DNA of 64,000 nt from the NCBI GenBank assembly GCA_029945375.1, contig CM057060.1, forward strand, positions 186,001 through 250,000. The letters run 5' to 3'. Position numbers and translations under genes: made by a program. The stretch is from Agaricus subrufescens (lineage: Eukaryota; Basidiomycota; Agaricomycetes; Agaricales; Agaricaceae). Below are positions 47,895 through 60,186 of the stretch, in pieces. The stretch's first letter is position 1, and the number at the start of each line of letters is the position of its first letter. The notes beneath the pieces are model-generated. The model had not been told where the DNA came from, did no database searches, and was given only the letters and a program-made list of their open reading frames with translations.

Positions 47895-49522
47895 CCTTGT
47901 CATTTTATTATTGCATAATTATTCCAGACTTTTGTTTTTGTTGATTTCATCATGTTCGTGCCTCAAAATTTCCGCACATGTCAAGTCATGAAAAAGCAGT
48001 ATTGATCAATACAATGTTCTTTGTTGGAATTGCGAAAAAAAAATGATTGTACCTTGATATGAGAGCGTATTTCTACGTAAAGGAGTATTGGTACGCAAAG
48101 GCAGTGTAACTGTAAGCCATTCCGGAGCTCATGAACATATGCCTGCCGTTAAGGCCGCGTGCATAGGCTTCCCGTGAGCGGTGATATCACAACGTCGGGC
48201 GGCAGCAATCTACGTCCCTGTACACTACACCTTACATTACACATTTGCGCTTCCATTAGCAGGTACGTACCTGACCACGAAGGTGTATATGACATCCAGG
48301 GGTTATATTATATTGCAATCAACCATACTAGCTGTCATCAAACTCGATTGTTTGCTTGAATAAGTCATCATGTCGACCTTATCGGCTTGACACAAGGGAC
48401 CTGTATGCCATCGTGAGGATGCAATAAGTGTTTGTGGTTAGGTACTAAGGTAAAGTTGATACTTGTGTGCCGTTAGTACGGTGCCGCCGGAAAAAAGGGT
48501 AATTGTACTGTGAATGCCCGAACCTGAGGCCGAACCGAACAGAATTGTCTTTTGGGTTGTGTGTTGTGTACAGTTAGTCGATACAAAAACCGCGAAGGCG
48601 TTCACCTTCCTTTCCTTTTGTTTTATTATTGTGCGCGGGGGTTTACAGGCGCCGGCAAAAGGAATAAGAGCTAGGGCCCGAGAATGCGGGGACCTGAAAC
48701 CGTAGAAAGGAAAGAAAAAAAATATGACAAGAAATAAAATGGAAATAAAAATGAATAGGGGGAGACGTCGTAAAGAACTTACGTCCTCCGGGTGGGAGAA
48801 TCTCAGAATACAGGCACAGCCCTCCTAGAGAGTCTAGACTTTACAGGGGGGGAAACACATGCGCATTGCGCGCACTGCCATTGACTAGATATGACACATG
48901 ACAGCAGATAGAAGCACGCGAAGAAGGAAAAGAAAAGAAAAGAACACTGAACAGACAAGATTTGCTCATAGGAGTCATTTGTCTTATCTTTCAATGTTGT
49001 TGTGATCGTTTTCTTATTATGTGAACGATCATGATACCGTGAACACTGGATCAAAAAAAACCATTTGTTCTTTTTTTCATTGAAATCTTTGTCTTATTTG
49101 ATGTGTTCTTTGATATTCGGAAGGCTTTGTCCATCAAGAATGATTGAGTGATCGGTGACTGTATTAATGTTATAATGGGTGGGTAAGGAGGACATTAGGG
49201 ATATTATAATTACCGCGTGGGTAAAAAAGAACTTGCCCGCCGACGACTGAATGTGGTGAGGACTGAGACTTACCCGGGAAGGTTAATGAGATAGTGTTCT
49301 ATACATGGCTCCTCGAGTCGTATCTTGGAATCATGAACGTTCTATTCCCTTAGATAAGTGGTTACCCCCATAAATACAGAGTGTAAGGATAGATCTACTA
49401 CACTCAATCATTCAGTTAAACCCGTATTTCTCCTTCGAGAATGTCAATCAAGGTTTCGTTTTTTTTTCGTTGTTGCGTTTTTTTTTTTTTCGTTCAAGCT
49501 TTCCGATAAGCTGTTCTTGCTA
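47895..49522. other. Gene-free region with homopolymer tracts
   Basis: No supportable gene. Frames at 48159-48359, 48514-48705 (plus) and 48803-49054 (minus) lack motifs. Several T or A runs near 49,050-49,080 and 49,460-49,490 lead into the tandem repeat that follows. Confidence 0.4.
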
Positions 49523-50190
49523 GTTGAACACTCCGTCATCGAGACTGCCAAAGGCGACACATTCTTATCGATCAAAAGGATTTTTCTTTACAGACCTCAC
49601 CTTCCCTGACCGACGCAAGTATCTCGATATACTTCGTTCAGAAAAGCTCTGTCATTCCGAATGCCCGAACATCACAAGTTCTTATCGGTCACCAGAAAGG
49701 GGCATAATGTTCTGCCATCGGTTATTAAATGTGCTGCAAGCCCGTGGTTACACCACTTAATCGACACAAGTCTCAAACGACGAGTTTTTTCTTTAAAAAA
49801 AAAGTTTCTATCCCACGTCATTCAGAGTTGCTGGGTGGTACTCCACCACACAAACTAGAAGAAAAAATTATTACTACATATAAACAAGGTTGAACACTCC
49901 GTCATCGAGACTGCCAAAGACTACACATTCTTATCGATGTCATTCCGAATACCCGAACACCACAAGTTCTTATCGGTCACCGAAAAAAGGTGGGCATAAT
50001 GTTCTGCCATCGGTTATTAAATTGTGTGCTGTAAGCCCGTGGTTACACCACCTAATCGACACAAGTCTCAAACGACGAGTTTTTTTTTCTTTTAAGAAAA
50101 GTCTCTATCCCACGTCATTTCATAGTGTCTCTGGGTGGTGGTACTCCACCACACGAATTAAAGAAAAAATTATCACTACATATAAACAAG
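49523..50190. repeat. Tandem duplication, units of about 366 and 302 bp
   Basis: Unit 1 (49523-49888) and unit 2 (49889-50190) both begin GTTGAACACTCCGTCATCGA and end TACATATAAACAAG. They share long blocks such as CACAAGTTCTTATCGGTCAC, GTTCTGCCATCGGTTATTAA and CGACACAAGTCTCAAACGAC. Unit 2 lacks about 65 bp found in unit 1 after TTCTTATCGAT. Each unit contains a GGTGGTACTCCACCAC-like palindrome. No gene is visible in it. Confidence 0.85.
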
Positions 50191-50464
50191 CCCTTTAAAT
50201 ACGAGAAGAAGAAAAAAAAAAAGACAGCCAAAAAAAGAAAAAGTCCCAGAGAAATTATCATTTGAGACCGTACAAAAATGCTTGTATAGATAAAAGAACA
50301 CGAAAAGTCCAATGGTGGAAATCGAAGACCTAGGGGGAGAATGATATGATGGTGTATCATACATAGACGATGATGAGTAACTGATGCTCTTGTGTATAAC
50401 GTCAGAGATCATGAAAAAAGAAAAGAAAAAGAAAGGTGGGGGGGAAGGTCGTTTTGGGTTTTCT

Positions 50465-52623
50465 TCAAGTTCCGTCGCAGTGTTTCCACATCTTGACATA
50501 GTCACTGACATTTTGACATTAGGGTGTGATTTATAGAGGGGAAGGAAGAACATACACGACCAGTGCGCGGTCTTCGACGTTTGTAGGCCAGGTGGGATAC
50601 CACTGTGATTGAGCTTGAGCAAAATCTCGCATAGCACCTTGAAAAACAATTAGTTTAGGTTGAAAAAAATATGGTGATATAGCATACCTTGCGAAGCGTC
50701 AAGCCAAGGTTTATCACCTTGCACATCAGGGAACCACCCATTCGTACCACCAACAGCAACATTAATAATCAAATAAAAATCTTTTTGTTCACAGAAAGTG
50801 TCAGCAAAACATCAATGTGCATTTAAACTCTTTTACCTTGATCAAAAGGAGTCACGTTCGTTCCATTAGCCCAAGGATTCTTTAGAGGAACCGGGTTTGG
50901 ACCATCGAAGATCACGTCGGGGAAGTCGCCTCTTTCGAAGAAGGGTTTGTTAAACTTGATATCGAGAAGAGTGTGGAGCCGGTTATCAACGTAGATGCGT
51001 CTTTTTTTTTTTTGTAATTGAGATGAGAAGAGAGTAGTCAATCAAGTTGTGTAATACCAATGCGAATCGGTTTTCGTAATAAAAACGACGCAATGTGAAT
51101 CAGCTTTTTGGGAGTGGAGGAAAAAGGAAAGAGTACGTACAGCCAGTTTTCTGTCCATTCGAGAGCGTACGTGCGGAATTCGCTGCTGAAGGATTTGCGA
51201 CGTTCTTGCCACCAACTGTAGGATTTGGACACTCCGTTCAAGAACGATGTAGGTCCCCAATTGAGTGATCCTTGGACATAGTTTGAACCACTGGGGGTAA
51301 AGTTTGAGTGGGAGAAGAATACGAGTGCGGAGGGTTATACTCACCGTGCTGTGTAGCGAATGTTATTTCCTCGGGATTCTAATATATCAATTTCACCACT
51401 GAGAGGCCATGGACCGTAAACTTCGTCTTTGGGAAGCATCCAGATAGCAGGCCAGAGCTTGATATGGAATAGTCAGTCTTATCATTTCGGGGAGATGAAA
51501 GAAACTCACCCAATCACTAATGAAAACAACATCGAGGGGACATGAAGCCAAGGCATGGGGTGATCGAAGGGTTGAAACACGCACCCAGTGGGCATCTTTG
51601 CCCTAAATTCAACACGTCCAAAGCGGATGCTCGATTTACCCTTTGTATTGATGCGAGCACTTTGGACGGGATTTATGACAGTGCCGGCTGTTCGATTGCT
51701 GACAGCGCTGCAGGCTTTGAGATAGCCCTCCTGATCGAAAAACGTCGCGCCGTCTTTTTTTATGTATCCATTGTCAGGCTGGGTTTGATTGAAGGTGCAG
51801 CCTGTGATGTTGAAGACAGTTCCGTCAAAGACGGCGTCGTTTCCGATGGCATCAGAGGTGAGCGTGGGTACGATGTAGAGGAAACCGTCCTTGACAAAGG
51901 AGTTGTTTTGGGAGGCGGTGGTCATTTCGAATTGGCCGTTGCTGTGATGGGCAGAAAGGTTAAGGGCTCGAGAAGGCTTCGGTGGGGAAGCAGAGATACA
52001 TACCCGAAACCATCCATGTTAATTTCCCTATTGAAGGAGCCATTGGGGCCAAAGACAGCGTCTTCAGAGTCGAAATTCTCCTCCATGACGAGGCAAAGTG
52101 GGGTTCTGTCCAGTTGTGCGTGGGCATAGTTGAAATAGCACTGGACGATGCCGCCGGCGAGGCCTACGAGGATGACGGCGTAGGTGAGGAGATAGGCAAT
52201 CCTGTTTCGACCGTCGGGCTTTTCAGCCCAGGGCTTGGAGATCTGGCTGAGGTCGGGGATCATGTTGGACTTCATCCGCGGGAGCTTGCGAGACGCGAGG
52301 GTGGACAGGGGGACGGCGCTGGAGCGGGCAGAGGGCAGGACAGAGATGCGGGAGGGATGGGTCAGGACAGAGCGGGCGATCGGGATGTGGTTGGGGGTGG
52401 CACTGGTGGGGAAGACACCCTCTGTGGGGGTGCGGGGCCCACTGTGGCCGCTGGAGGCATCCGAGACGGAGAACTTTGACGACTGGGTGGTCTGGGGCCG
52501 ACTGGAGCACGGCGTCGAGAAGGGATCGGGGGCGTGGCCCTCGGGCGACAGCGACGAGGCGGTGGTGGGGCGCGTGTCGCTGCCCGCGGGGTGGGATCGC
52601 TGGCGGGAGGTGCTCTCAGCCAT
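50465..52623 (-). CDS. GH16 Kre6/Skn1-type glucan-synthesis protein
   Basis: Exons: 52004-52623, 51585-51941, 51510-51516, 51345-51457, 51141-51290, 50837-51000, 50688-50780, 50556-50637 and 50465-50504; 1,626 nt, 541 aa. It has a serine/proline-rich cytosolic N-terminus, one membrane span (about residues 142-166, type II), then a GH16 beta-sandwich: VEFRAKMPTGDWLWPAIWMLP, GEIDILESRG with the ExDxxE catalytic triad at 350/352/355, EFRTYALEW, DFYLIINVAVGGTNGWFP, and YVKMWK at the end. Kre6/Skn1 proteins are needed for wall beta-1,6-glucan in yeast and probably act as transglycosylases in the secretory pathway. Exon 3 is only 7 nt long. The acceptor of intron 5 follows an A-run. The gene is transcribed away from the GT2 gene at 52966. 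Confidence 0.9.
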
Positions 52624-52965
52624 GGCTCGGGGGAACGAAGGACGGCGGGAGAAGCTTTATAGACCAGACCCGGAGCGCAGAGGGGATTGGGCGTGTCCTG
52701 GCCCAGGCACGGGTTACGTGCAGATGTCGAGGGGCGATACTGGGGCCCGGCCATTGCTTTCACGAGGGCGGATGCATGCTACACGTGCTCGCGCAGGCCA
52801 ATCGGCGTCCGGGCGACATATCCAACGAACCACCCATCTCGGTCACAGATCCTCCCTCGATCCGTCACGCCGTCACCCCCCTCCCGTTCTATCGCGCCGT
52901 GCCCAATACTTAAGCCGCGATGGCCTTCGAGCCCTCCACCCCCCGGTGCCCCCCCGCTCCCCCCC
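52624..52965. promoter_or_regulatory. Shared divergent promoter, GH16 and GT2
   Basis: The 342 bp between the two start codons must hold both promoters and 5' UTRs. It is GC-rich, with a C-rich stretch next to the GT2 start. One palindromic E-box, CACGTG, lies at 52782-52787. No TATA box is obvious. Confidence 0.6.
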
Positions 52966-55900
52966 ATGTCCGCGGTCGCCACCCACAACAGCGACTACGA
53001 CCTCTTCGACGCCTGGCTCCACAAGATCTGTGCGTCCCCCCCCGCCCATCTCGTGCCCCTGCCTGACCCTTCCCAGATGAGACCACCCAGCCGGACAACT
53101 GGTTCCTCCCCACCGAGGACATCATCTCGACCGGCGTCTGTCTCCGCGTCGAGGACGGCTATTTTCGCGTCTTTCCCTACGAGAACCCCGCCCTCGTTCC
53201 CTTCGAGGCCGCCGTTCGACGCCTCAATCCCGTCGTCGCCGTCAAAATCAGAAGCGCTGCCATCACCGCAGCTATTCGCAAAATGTGGATCTTCTTCCCA
53301 CCGCCTGCCTATCTGCCACCCTGCTGATCGTATCTCTAGCGCCGCAGCGGACGATTGCATCTACATCGACCGTGATACGCGCATCCAGGTCATAGAATCC
53401 ATCGACCAGCTTCCCCATGCCGAAAAAGATCAGTGTGGCGCATTCATTGTAAGTTAGCCGTCCTCCCCTTCTTCGGAGAACGTCTCCAACCGCCGCTTCT
53501 AGCGTGATGAACGGTCCCTTGTTCTCTGGTCATATGCCCTCGAGACCATCATCCCCCTTTGCAAGGAGTTTGAGGAGAAACTCATCAAGCACATCTGGCG
53601 CACGCGCACCGTCGCCCGCAAGTCCACCCCCTCGGTGTCCCCGAGCATCAACCTCTCTGTTGGGAACTCAGAGGCCAACCTCAATGAAAAAGTCCTCGAC
53701 CCTTCCAAGGAGCAGCTACCCACAGAAGTCAAGCCACCGCCCCAACGCAAGTGGTGGAGCTGGCGGCTCAACCCCAAGGACAAGGGTGCAGCTGCAAAGT
53801 CTTCTGATCCCGAGAAGAAACGCCCCGAGCGCAAACTCATGTTGCTTGGCCCCTTCTATGCTGGCTGTGGTGCGGCCTTGTCGGCCTGTGAGTTGCCTTT
53901 GCCTCGCACAGTGGCGCACTTCACATTGCTTAATTTGATGACCAGATTTCATGACCGCTGGTGCTGGAATTCTCCTGCAGGAATTCGCACTCGATCGCAA
54001 CGCCGCTCGATTTGGTCTCGTCGCCACCCTCCCCATCATCTTCTGTATCTCGGTCGTAAGTTCCCGTCGTTCCTGTCGGTGTCTTAACTAAAAACACCAA
54101 TACCCTTTAGTTCTTCTGCCTCCAGCTCATCGGCAATCTGTCACTCATGTACGTTCCTTTGTCCCTTTATGGTGTATTAGCTGCTAATCCAGTCCTAGCT
54201 TTGGCCCTGTGGCGCAGTACCATGAAAACTCAAAATACTACTCCGCTGTCAAACCAGATCCAAACCCGGAAATCGACCACAATCTTCCCCATATCACCAT
54301 CCAAATGCCGGTGTACAAGGAAAGTCTGGAACTGACCATGTAAGTCACCTCTTAATCTTCACTCCGCACCGTCTCTAGGCCGTTGGTTCATATGCAACTC
54401 GGCTGGAGACTATAGCCGCTGTCGTTTTTGATTGGGGCGATGCTGATAACCTGAATGAACCCTTTTAATGTTGATGCTGATGTGGATTTACCCCCATTAA
54501 TAGCCAACCTTCAGTCTTGTCCATTAAGAAAGCTATGCAGACGTATGCTCGCCAAGGTTCGTATGGCCCCCCCCTTTGCCCCTTATCAACGAGTGGCGCA
54601 GCACATTAATGACCGACTCTTCATTTAGGTGGAACGTCGGCGATCTTTATCTGTGATGATGGCATGCAAGTCTTGCCCGAAATCGATCAATTGGAAAGAA
54701 AGGCTTTTTATGCGAATCATAATATCGGATGGACAGCTCGTCCGGGCCATTCATCCAAACCTGAAGGCTTCAAACGTGCCGGCAAGTTCAAGAAAGCCAG
54801 CAACATGAACTATGCTTTGAACATTTCGTTGAAACTCGAAAAACACTTGGCTAAACTGTTGCAAGATGGAGAAGATGATACCACTGATGAATGTCTTGAA
54901 GATCGGGCACTCAAGATGGCTATGGATGAGGTGTACGCTGATTCCGGGAATAAATTCATGCCGTGGGGATCGAATGGAAAGAGTCTGAGAATGGGCGAGA
55001 TTATCTTGATCGTCGACTCTGACACTGTCGTGCCAGAGGCAAGTCAATCATTCAGTTACACTTTCCTTCCATCCTGACCTAGTTTTTTTTTTTGCCTCAA
55101 GGATTGTTTCAGAGACGCCGCACGAGAAATGGGCGAATCCCCTGACGTCGCCATCATTCAGCACGAGTCTGGTAAGAAGCACTCAATGCTCTAAAGTGTA
55201 TCTTGACATTTCTTACCTTTTTCTTAGATGTAATGCAAGTGGCGCATCATTACTTTGAAAACGGTATCACACATTTCACGCGCCGCATCAACAAGTGTAT
55301 CTCTCTCGGATGTGCTAATGGAGAAGTTGCCCCCTTCGTTGGTCATAACGCTTTCCTCCGATGGTCTGCTGTTCAAGATGCTTCTTTTATTGAAAATGGT
55401 TCTTTGAAACAATGGTCCGAGGCCAATGTCTCGGAAGATTTCAATATGGCTCTTCGGCTTTTGCTCAGGGGGTATACTCTTCGTTGGGCAACATATTCTG
55501 AAGGCGGTTTTAAAGAGGGCGTGTCTTTGACCGTTGTAGATGAATTGGCCAGATGGCAAAAGTACGCGTATGGTGAGTCACGCATTGGTTTTTCGGAGGG
55601 CTTTCCTGATGATGTGAAAATTGTAGGGTGTAATGAAATTATCTTTAACCCTCTCATAAGATGGTGGCGTCAAGGACCGATCAGTAGCGAATTGAGAGGA
55701 TTCGTGTGGTCCAAAGCACCAGTCCACTACAAAATTGGAATGATGTCCTGTAAGCTACTCAATATTCTTTCCCCGATATCATAAGGGCAAGAACACTGAT
55801 TTCTGTGCCTTTGTTCTTTATGGTGCCTTTCGCCTACTCTAGACATGTTTTCCTATTGTAAGTCCGCGTTTTTTCCTGCCAATTTCAACTCCCACGTCCC

Positions 55901-57160
55901 CTTGTCCCTGCCCCTGTCCCTGTTCCTGTTCCTGCATACGCCCCTTTCCCCCGAGGTGCACTACATTTTGCCTTTCGCACGTCATCTTGCGTCGGAACGG
56001 GGGATTTGCCTCTTTTGCACAACGAAGAAGCATCTGCTGACGTTTTTCTGCTCTTCTCTATTCCTCCTCATATCCCCGCATCGGGCTCTTTCTTTCCACT
56101 GGTCTTTCGCCTCCAAACCGAAAATTGTTACTATCGCCGACGTACGTGACTGTCAACTGCCGGCATGTCAAAAAATACAACACACGATCTCTATTGATCT
56201 GTCATCAATCGCTCCTGACACCTCCTGACACCATGACTCATTTTCCGATGTCGAAACGGTTTTATGATGGATGATCTCTGATAACGAATGATTGGTTATT
56301 CTTGCATTTGACGCTATTAGACGGAATTGCCGCCGCGACCATCGGATCGATCATCAACTACCTTATTCTAGGCCTTGGGATACAAGTGGACCGTTTTTAT
56401 TTGCATAGTTTTGAGATTCTCTTGGCTTGCACGGTTGTGTTTCCGGGTGTTGGGAATTTGGGGTATACGTTGTTGGAGTACAGACTTGGGCATAGGAGCT
56501 TTTTGGGGTCATTGTTTGAGAATTTGAGATGGGTACCGTTTTTGTGAGTGGTTTATTTTTTGCTTGTTTCTCTTTTTTTGGGTGGACGTGCGGACTGATT
56601 CTTTTGTTTAGTGTGTTCTTCTTTGGGGGTTTGAGTATACATTTGTCGACGGCGTTGCTGGCTCATTTGTTCTCTTACGATATGTGGGTATTTTTGGGAT
56701 GGACGACGTATCTGTCCATCATGTTATTCGCTTTGTGTATCAGTGGCTGATACATCGACTATTTCTTATAGGACGTGGGGGTCGACAGGAAAAGAAGTTG
56801 AACGTTCGACGTTTTGGATTGAAGGTTGGTAGTCAAAGCGAGTTCTAGAACGTGTCTGTTACTCACGATTTTTTTTTGTTTTTTTTTTTCTTCTAGTGCC
56901 GAGAATATGGCAACGATTTAAACTTTCATTTATCATATGCTTTTTGTGTATGGTGATGATGATAATATTTACGACGAATATTGTGCCTTTTGAGTGGCAG
57001 ATACCTGGTTATCAGTGGGCTTTGATTATCCCGCTTTCGTTGGTTGTGGGGTGTCATGTGTTGTTCCCTGTACGTGCTTTTGCTTTTTTTTTTCTTTTAT
57101 CTATTACTGAATTCGGTATAGATTGTGCTCAACCCGTGGCTTATGATCTTCTCATATTGA
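52966..57160 (+). CDS. Membrane GT2 polysaccharide synthase
   Basis: Eighteen exons: 52966-53029, 53077-53284, 53340-53448, 53503-53887, 53946-54055, 54111-54148, 54199-54339, 54504-54556, 54629-55038, 55102-55171, 55228-55572, 55627-55749, 55843-55857, 56321-56543, 56612-56683, 56772-56824, 56897-57069 and 57122-57160; 2,631 nt, 876 aa. Processive GT2 motifs are present: HITIQMPVYKES, IFICDDG (about residue 376), LIVDSDT (about 500), VSEDFNMALR (about 598) and ELARWQKYAYG (about 638) in the Q/RxxRW position. Hydrophobic helices flank the catalytic core, and C-terminal ones include IGSIINYLILGLG, LLACTVVFPGVGNLGY and FFFGGLSIHLS. The product polysaccharide is not known; chitin, cellulose-like or mixed glucan are options. 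Intron 9 has a GC donor, exon 13 is 15 nt and intron 13 is 463 nt. Confidence 0.88.
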
Positions 57161-58092
57161 ACAAGAAAACGTCTATTCGCTCGAGTGGGGTGCGTATCTA
57201 TATATATGGAGGGGTCTAAAGTCTGCTATGTGTGGAAAAAACACGAATCTACTGGGGGTTTTACTTGGTTTCTCCGAGATGGGTTATGCCATCATCACGT
57301 TCTCTTCTATCTGACACTCGTTGAAAAATGCGGTGGACTTGTCCTATTCTGTTGATTTTTTCCTAGTCTTTTTTTGGACAACTCATGGACATTGCTTAAC
57401 TTGTGCTTTTTTTTGTCTTGTTTTTGCATTTGATTGCTGTCCTTGTTGTCCTTTTACGCATGTGCAATCTTTTGTGAGTTGGTTTTTTGTTCAGAGTAGG
57501 GTAATTTAAGATAATTGGTTTTTGTGTTGATATCACATTGTACTACATCTCGTTCTTTTGCTTTTTCTTTGTGCACTGTTTTTTTTTTTTGGCATGTAGA
57601 TTAGATGTTATGTGGCTCCCTTGGGATGTTTTTACTACTTGTTTTTTTTTGTGGATGGAGCGGAGGAGGGGGCCTTTTTCGATGTTAATACATGTTTTTT
57701 TTTTGCTGTTGTGAATGTGGTGGGATGGTTAGTTATGGGCTTGCAGAGAAATGCGGGTGCTTTTCCGCGTCGAGACCTGTGTTCGGTCCGCATCGGTACA
57801 TGAGGCGTCCGCATGATGCCCGCATCAGCAGGCTGCGTCCAGCTGCGTCATGCTTTGATATTGATTCCGCGTTACTACAATCCACCTTGTGTGTTTAGTA
57901 TTTCAATACACTTGCACTATCTCTACTCACAACAGCGTCCATTCTGCGCAATCATACTTTCTTGAGTCCAACATCTAGTCTATGTCCACTTCTTGTTGTT
58001 CCCTGTCAAGCCGCTTCGGTCCGCTTCGGTCCGCTTCCGCACGGGGATTCCGCACTTTTGCTGTAGTCCACCATCCCACAAGGTTAGTTACT
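57161..58092. other. Gene-free region with T-rich tracts and a triple repeat
   Basis: Downstream of GT2, with many T-runs. CCGCTTCGGT is repeated at 58011-58020 and 58021-58030, with a partial third copy to 58038. No gene is supported; open plus-strand frames here are T-rich and lack motifs. Confidence 0.4.
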
Positions 58093-58870
58093 AAGGGAAG
58101 TTTGCCTATTCGCTGCTGAGGGTGTGTGAGAGTTCGCGGAAAGTTCGTCACTTGATGTGATATATATCTGTGGGTGTGAATTCGTAGCACTACATATACG
58201 TCAACGCGAATTGTTCTTGATATAGATTCTATTTGGAGGTATTGAGTAGTGAGTTGTTGACAGCTGGAAGCTGAGGTTACTTGAAGTTGATATACATAGA
58301 TGAAGAATTCATGGTCTTTTGTATATGAGCATTGAGGTTGTTATTACATCTCTTCACTATCGCGTTATCTATCTTTCTCCGTTATCTGGCTATCTCTCTC
58401 TCCATTATATCGTTTCTTCACACACCTAAGGGCAGGTTGGTTATTCGCTGATTGGGTGTGAGAGTCGGAAGTTGTTATCATGATTACTTGCGGTGATATA
58501 TATATATATATGTATGCGTTCAACAACCCTTTCATGGATTCTGAGGACATGATTCTGTATGAAAGACAGGAGTTCGATGTATTAGCATATCAATATATGG
58601 TGTGAATTGTGGCGCCGCCTATAGCTCAACGGAGTTCTCATTAATTAAAATAGCGTGCATCTTGAGCGAGTGGAGTGGCAACCCGTTGACAGCAGGAAGC
58701 TGAGCGAGTTGAAGTTGATATACATCGATGAATACTCATACTGATATCCCCGAGTTGATCCCGGCTTAAAGTTGTTGACGCTCCATCTCTCTTCACTATC
58801 ACGTTATCTTTGTCTCTATTAATTAGTTTAAGTTCTCTCTCCATTATGGCGTTTCTTCACACACGTTCTG
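58093..58870. repeat. Diverged tandem repeat, units of ~335 and ~440 bp
   Basis: Matching landmarks occur in the same order twice: TATTCGCTG...GGGTGTGAGAG (58,109 and 58,441), GTGATATATAT (58,158 and 58,493), TTGAAGTTGATATACAT (58,281 and 58,707), TCTCTTCACTATC (58,350 and 58,791) and TCTCTCCATTAT...CGTTTCTTCACACAC (58,397 and 58,842). Unit 2 contains extra sequence, including a TA microsatellite at 58,496-58,512. By eye similarity is moderate. No coding potential is evident. Confidence 0.65.
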
Positions 58871-60186
58871 TTTTCGCATCATTATATTTCCCCTTTCTCT
58901 GCAATACACACTGTTGTTGTAATCTTTCGGCTTTTTTTTCATTTGGGCTGTGCAAGTTTAAGGCGCGCAGTACGTCCACTAGGTTTATATCAAGACAAGG
59001 CAGACCAGATGATAAGCCAGACCTTGTTTATTTTTTTCCATTCATTTGGCACTCATCTTGTAAATTTGGCATTTCCCATGCCTCGTTTTTCTTCATTCTT
59101 CATTTCATTGGTCATTAGAACACTCCGGTGATAGTTAGGAGAGAACAGCTGCCGATGACATTTCTTCCCTGTTTCCCTTGAACTTTCTCATTAATGGTTA
59201 TCGCGAAAGTTCCTTAGGACCGATCATGATAGGGGCGGTTTTTGGGTGAGCGATGTGGGAGCTATCTCCAAGTATGCTTTGTGAAGGTGAATGTATGATC
59301 ATCACGCGATAGTCCCGGGAGCACGGTCTGGTATTAATCGACGTATAGATGGGGTAGTAGTTTCTGTCGATGCACTGTGTGGGGGAAGTAGGATCAAGGG
59401 TAGGGAACCTGAGAAAGACGGGACGTAGAAAGTCTGGAGCATTTGATTGTTTTTATCACTTCCAGGGCTACCGGATGTTGTTCCTGGAAGTGACAGTTTG
59501 CCTGCGGTTGTGATGAACAAAAAACTCCTGGCCGCATATCATGACTGTTTTGACATGCCGCAACGCGAAAGAGAGACTAGTCATAACTCGAGCCAAAAAT
59601 TATTTCAGGATTAGTCTCCGTACAATGTACGCAGTATGAAAGAGAGGGGGGAGGGGAGGGGAGGAATATCCGAGTTGGCCAACGACCGCCTCCGGAGTTT
59701 TGTGTCCATCCAGAGTCGAAGGCTAGACACTTTCGGGAGGATCCATGGACGATCAAATGAATGACTTGAAGTATGATATACAGTTTAATCAAGAGAGCGT
59801 GTAGTCCAGGTGTTCATCGCCATGCATTCATGTTGTAGCTCAAGCAGTCATCCGTATACTACTAAGTACGAGCAGATACCAGAGGGCTTTTCCATAAAAA
59901 GCAATAACATTTGATTCTAATAATAACATTCGTAATGCGATGATCTACCGACAGTCCACTGGCCTCATTGAGGGTATCTATCTTATACTCGGGCAAAACA
60001 CGTTGGTTAAGCGTGCGGTGCCTTCATGCCAAGCTTTTAATTGATGGCTAAGATAGGCCTACATTGCCTGCAGTTGAGCGATAACTTGGGGTTGAGTTGA
60101 ACGGTAAAAAATTGGTGGACTCGTTTCAGGCAATGTTGTTCTGGGGTAGTTCGAAGAGAAGCCGCAGAGGGGTACTACTGGATGAT
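58871..60186. other. Gene-free region
   Basis: Open frames on both strands are short, motif-free and without ATG-to-donor structure. A GA-rich run (59,641-59,665) is the only simple repeat noticed. Confidence 0.35.

Noticed and set aside
52235..53457. Long plus-strand frames (up to 281 codons) across the GH16 N-terminus and the shared promoter
   Set aside because: They are GC-rich shadows of the GH16 coding strand and GT2 exons 1-2, with Arg/Pro-rich translation and no motifs.
57321..57803. Hydrophobic T-rich plus-strand frames after the GT2 gene
   Set aside because: The hydrophobicity follows from poly-T composition (Phe/Leu codons); no conserved motif or splice structure.
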